From NCBI GenBank assembly GCA_016292015.1, contig JAEEZY010000027.1:1-64000 (forward strand): DNA of 64,000 bases, written 5' to 3'. Shown in pieces: positions 61,377 through 64,000 of this stretch. The notes under the pieces were generated by a model. It was not told where the DNA came from. It searched no databases and was given only the letters and a program-made list of their open reading frames with translations. The DNA is from Bacteroidales bacterium. Its GTDB lineage: Bacteria > Bacteroidota > Bacteroidia > Bacteroidales > P3. How positions within the stretch are numbered: the first letter of the stretch is position 1; every line of letters starts with the position of its first letter. Both the position numbers and the translations under genes were made by a program.

Positions 61377-62738
61377 TTATTTTGTACGCACAGTCGTTAC
61401 TACACCGATGCCGGGAACAGTGAACGAGTGTCCGTCGATGAGGTCAACCATGAATGCGTCGGCTTTTTTAGGAAATGCTGCCGCACACTGTCCTATGATG
61501 CGGTTGGCGGCTGCCACTATCTCGGGTGTGCTGTCTATGTTCTTGGCTTTGGCTGCCACATCGGCGGCGGCCCAGTATGCACTGCGTCCGTTGATGCCGT
61601 CACCGCTTGCCACGCTGTGGAATTTCATATACAGCTGTGCGATGCAGAGATATGGCTCGCCTTTGGAGGGGTCGGTACGAGCGGCGTCGTTATAGGCGTT
61701 GCGAGCAGCGCCCATCGAGCCCATGCCACTGTTGGCGTTTCCAAGTGCTATGTATGCTTTGTAGATGTCTTTCTTCTCGGTCAGACCTTTCACGGCGTCA
61801 TTCAGATATTTCACGGCATCGCTGTATTTTTTCTTTGAGGTGCTCATGAGTCCCATTCTTAGGGCTGTCACGGGCGACGGCTCCAGCGAGTACAGTTTTT
61901 CGGTGGCGTCGAAGAAGAGCTGGTCTTCAATGCAGCCTTTCTTCATCATGATGTTGGTGATTTTTTTCAGAAGTTCCACATTGTCAGGTGTGGCCTCGAA
62001 CTTCTGTTTGTATATCTCAACCAACTGGTCGCAGGTGGCATAGGGCGAGAACACTGCCTCTACGTTTCCAATGCTTTCACGTATCTGGTTGGCCCTCACT
62101 GTGTCGGGGTTGACGGTGTCCTTGTAACACTCCTGCACCTCTTTTTCCAGCAAGTCGCTGGCGATGTCGTAGTTGTCAACCACCAAGGTAGGCTCGGCGA
62201 AACCAGCTCTTACGTATTTCACCGTCACCATGAAATACTGATAGATGTAGAAAGCGTCAAGCTTCTCACCTCCCAGGTTGATGGCTTCGGTATAGATGTC
62301 ATAGCTTTCTTTAAGACCGGCGTCTTTCTTCAAAAGGTCTATGTCCTTTGCTTTCTTTGCCAGTATCTCAGCTTTGTCGTTGGGATATGCCTCGATGCGC
62401 TTGTCGTGCATCGCCATCAGGGCGTTGATATATTCCTCTCTCTTTGCCTCGTCGGTGGTTTTGGCGAGCAGGCCGTTTATGATTTTGTCACCATTGATGT
62501 AGAGGTTTTTGCTCTGCTTCGGACATTTCTCCACAACGACTTTCCAGTGTGGGTAGGCTTCCTCAAGATAACGAACGTCTTTCGTCTCTTTGAAATATTT
62601 CATGCTTGACTGATATACCGATACGTCTTCAAGAACCGTCTCGCGTACTTCATCCGTGCAACCCCAGTTCTGGGCGCTTGCGCTGATTCCCATAGCGGAT
62701 ACCAGCATCGCTGTCAATACAAGTCTTGGAGTTTTCAT
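61377..62738 (-). CDS. Exported TPR-repeat protein
   Basis: A 453-residue secreted protein. The signal peptide MKTPRLVLTAMLVSAMGISASA is followed by Gln23. The mature region is a run of helical repeats, with clear tetratricopeptide-type pairs such as LYSLEPSPVTALRMGLMSTS, YSDAVKYLNDAVKGLTEKKD and AYIALGNANSGMGSMGAARN. Many Bacteroidota LPS or outer-membrane operons carry such a protein between an outer-membrane barrel gene and lptC; it may act in barrel or LPS transport assembly. A 16-bp palindrome lies upstream at 62796-62811. Confidence 0.78.
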   Translation of the reverse strand: MKTPRLVLTAMLVSAMGISASAQNWGCTDEVRETVLEDVSVYQSSMKYFKETKDVRYLEEAYPHWKVVVEKCPKQSKNLYINGDKIINGLLAKTTDEAKREEYINALMAMHDKRIEAYPNDKAEILAKKAKDIDLLKKDAGLKESYDIYTEAINLGGEKLDAFYIYQYFMVTVKYVRAGFAEPTLVVDNYDIASDLLEKEVQECYKDTVNPDTVRANQIRESIGNVEAVFSPYATCDQLVEIYKQKFEATPDNVELLKKITNIMMKKGCIEDQLFFDATEKLYSLEPSPVTALRMGLMSTSKKKYSDAVKYLNDAVKGLTEKKDIYKAYIALGNANSGMGSMGAARNAYNDAARTDPSKGEPYLCIAQLYMKFHSVASGDGINGRSAYWAAADVAAKAKNIDSTPEIVAAANRIIGQCAAAFPKKADAFMVDLIDGHSFTVPGIGVVTTVRTK

Positions 62739-62795
62739 AGTGGCTGTTTTGTTTGTTTTATGATTTAGTATTTTGTTTTTGTTGAAAATTGCTTT

Positions 62796-62811
62796 CGTAT
62801 TATTTAATACG
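62796..62811. repeat. 16-bp palindrome upstream of the TPR gene
   Basis: CGTATTATTTAATACG reads as a 7-bp perfect inverted repeat with two central bases. It sits about 58 bases upstream of the TPR start and 30 bases after the outer-membrane gene. It could be an operator or a weak processing hairpin; no long U-tract follows. Confidence 0.45.
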
Positions 62812-62840
62812 CTTACAATTAGCGGATTATATTATGGGTT

Positions 62841-64000
62841 TTAGTTGTATTTCCTCTTCATGAACCAGTTCTCGCAGCTGCCGAACGAGATGCCGACGGT
62901 CAAGCAGTCCCTCACCAGTAGGTCCGACTGCCCAAAACGGCTGTATCCCGCTGCCAAATGGATGGCTGAACGTCCTTTACGCATCGGTAGTGTCACCCCA
63001 ACTCCAAGGCCATACGCATCGATACCCGTGTTGGTGGTGTTGAGTTTGTTCATTTCGTAATGCAACCCTAAGCTGTATCCTACCCGTTGCCAGTAGTAGC
63101 TACCTTGCGAGTTGCCTATCCAAGCAAAGCCTAGTGCGATGCGGTTGTAAGGTTTGTAGATGATGTCGCCTTCTCCGACTATTCGTGTGTCAGCACCATC
63201 TTCATATTTCAGCCCGTTCCATTGTGCCCACACCCAGTCGAATGTGACCTGCCAGCGGTCGCTGCGTGTGAACGAAAGACCTACTCCGGCGCTCCAACCC
63301 TCCATCACATGGCTCTTGTATTCCGATTCCTCGCCGTCGGCGGGATATATCACCTCGCGGGCATTGTTGTTCACGAGCGTGTACTTGTATGCGCTTTCTT
63401 TCACCGACTGTCGTATCGAAGGTCGCATCGTGAGCCCCACCGAGAGGTTGTATTTCTCAGCAATCGGCTGGCTGTAGTGGAATCCGAAGTCGGTACTGAA
63501 GTTCAGTATGCGGGTGTTCTTCTGCCTCTGGTTGTCGATGAAGAACGAGGTGTCGTTGGCCAGGAAATCGTAGGTGATGTAGCGTGTCATGTTGCCATAC
63601 AGTAGGTGTGCGTTGAAGCCCAGGGCGAAACGTTCGCCTATGTTGAACGCGTGACCCCAGGTGAACCGGTTGGCTCCGCCCGAGCCGCTGTATTCGGTGT
63701 TCATCTTGCCGTAGCTGTTTGTGTCAACGGATGGTATGGAGAAGTTGTACTCCACATCAGCAAAGGGCTGTACCGTGAACGATGTTTTCCACCATTTACA
63801 GAAAGGGAACGCTATGGAGAGATGCGACAGATAGCCGTCGGCGTCAAACTCTTCGTTCTTGCTGTCTTTCATCCAGTTCATCTGCACTCCCAATCCCACG
63901 TCGAACACGAAACTGCGGCTGGTGATGCTTCCGTATGTGGCGGGGTTATAGACATTAATCATGTTCGGTGCTCCGGCTGCAAGGAAAGCGCCGCGCCCTA
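62841..64000 (-). CDS. Outer-membrane beta-barrel protein, partial
   Basis: At least 386 residues; the frame remains open at the window edge, so the N-terminus is missing. The first visible ATG at 63962 is internal: the residues before it, GRGAFLAAGAPNM, lead into INVYNPATYGSI, the usual start of the mature barrel in this family. Long amphipathic strands alternate with short turns through to the C-terminus (IHLAAGYSRFGQSDLLV), which ends in MKRKYN rather than a terminal Phe. It resembles Bacteroidota proteins related to PorV/FadL-like barrels. It precedes the TPR and lptC genes, suggesting an outer-membrane partner of that operon. Confidence 0.72.
   Translation of the reverse strand, partial: GRGAFLAAGAPNMINVYNPATYGSITSRSFVFDVGLGVQMNWMKDSKNEEFDADGYLSHLSIAFPFCKWWKTSFTVQPFADVEYNFSIPSVDTNSYGKMNTEYSGSGGANRFTWGHAFNIGERFALGFNAHLLYGNMTRYITYDFLANDTSFFIDNQRQKNTRILNFSTDFGFHYSQPIAEKYNLSVGLTMRPSIRQSVKESAYKYTLVNNNAREVIYPADGEESEYKSHVMEGWSAGVGLSFTRSDRWQVTFDWVWAQWNGLKYEDGADTRIVGEGDIIYKPYNRIALGFAWIGNSQGSYYWQRVGYSLGLHYEMNKLNTTNTGIDAYGLGVGVTLPMRKGRSAIHLAAGYSRFGQSDLLVRDCLTVGISFGSCENWFMKRKYN

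Noticed and set aside
1..64000. Prophage, integrative element or anti-phage island
   Set aside because: No integrase, transposase, relaxase, capsid or known defence gene was recognised; the orphan Vsr alone does not make an island.

Overview
The window reads as chromosomal DNA of a Bacteroidota bacterium, most likely order Bacteroidales. Support comes from many TAnnTTTG-type (-7) promoters of the Bacteroidota primary sigma factor, a GldH lipoprotein, a PSP1/RicT protein with the Bacteroidota gene order holB-ricT-gldH-pbp1A-rlmN, the long-leader ClpP form, a type II glutaminyl cyclase, and signal peptides whose predicted mature N-terminus is Gln. I found no tRNA, rRNA, CRISPR array, transposase, integrase or phage gene. 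The genus cannot be fixed from sequence alone.

Layout. 0.3-2.1 kb (+): gpsA and a phospholipid-type acyltransferase. 2.1-8.5 kb (-): one operon of a sugar-transfer-associated ATP-grasp enzyme, a VWA membrane protein, a Wzx/MOP-type flippase and a PNGase F-like deglycosidase. 8.5-9.0 kb: a noncoding island with a full-consensus promoter, a hairpin and a strictly 11-bp-phased repeat array. 9.0-15.7 kb (+): holB, ricT, gldH, pbp1A, rlmN, followed by an exported nitroreductase (15.8-16.4 kb). 16.4-17.5 kb (-): two terminators and an ECF sigma factor. 17.8-23.4 kb (+): SulP transporter, orphan Vsr endonuclease, hotdog thioesterase, dicarboxylate/amino-acid symporter, a 50-aa Pmp3-type peptide, a lipoprotein and a MutT/Nudix hydrolase. 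23.5-31.9 kb (+): trpS; a cell-surface acylation cassette (SGNH, MBOAT, Ig-like lipoprotein); clpP-dut-namZ. 31.9-35.3 kb (-): radical SAM protein, Rieske-like lipoprotein, glutaminyl cyclase, EF-P, small membrane protein. 35.4-42.4 kb (-): a tightly packed operon kdsD-lptB-mrdA-rodA-clpX-tatD linking LPS assembly and the elongasome. 42.6-44.8 kb (+): recQ. 44.9-46.6 kb (-): an M49-like metallopeptidase lipoprotein. 46.7-48.1 kb: a DUF6266-like gene behind a long leader containing 9-bp tandem repeats. 48.1-55.9 kb (+): a 2,598-residue cyclic beta-1,2-glucan synthase-like protein (GT84/GH94). 55.9-64.0 kb (-): SGNH hydrolase, GT39-type glycosyltransferase, lpxD, HHH protein, lptC, TPR protein and an outer-membrane barrel cut by the window edge.

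The genes are dominated by envelope biogenesis: phospholipid entry (gpsA, acyltransferase), peptidoglycan (pbp1A, mrdA, rodA, namZ), LPS (kdsD, lptB, lptC, lpxD), glycan export and modification (flippase, ATP-grasp, GT39, MBOAT/SGNH, PNGase F-like, cyclic-glucan synthase) and N-terminal pyroglutamate formation on exported proteins. The least explained parts are the short-period repeat islands at 8.6-8.9 and 47.3-48.0 kb, a roughly 85-bp sequence present in two diverged copies at 55-140 and 47911-47995, the ATP-grasp/VWA/flippase/PNGase operon, and the giant glucan synthase in a Bacteroidales setting.
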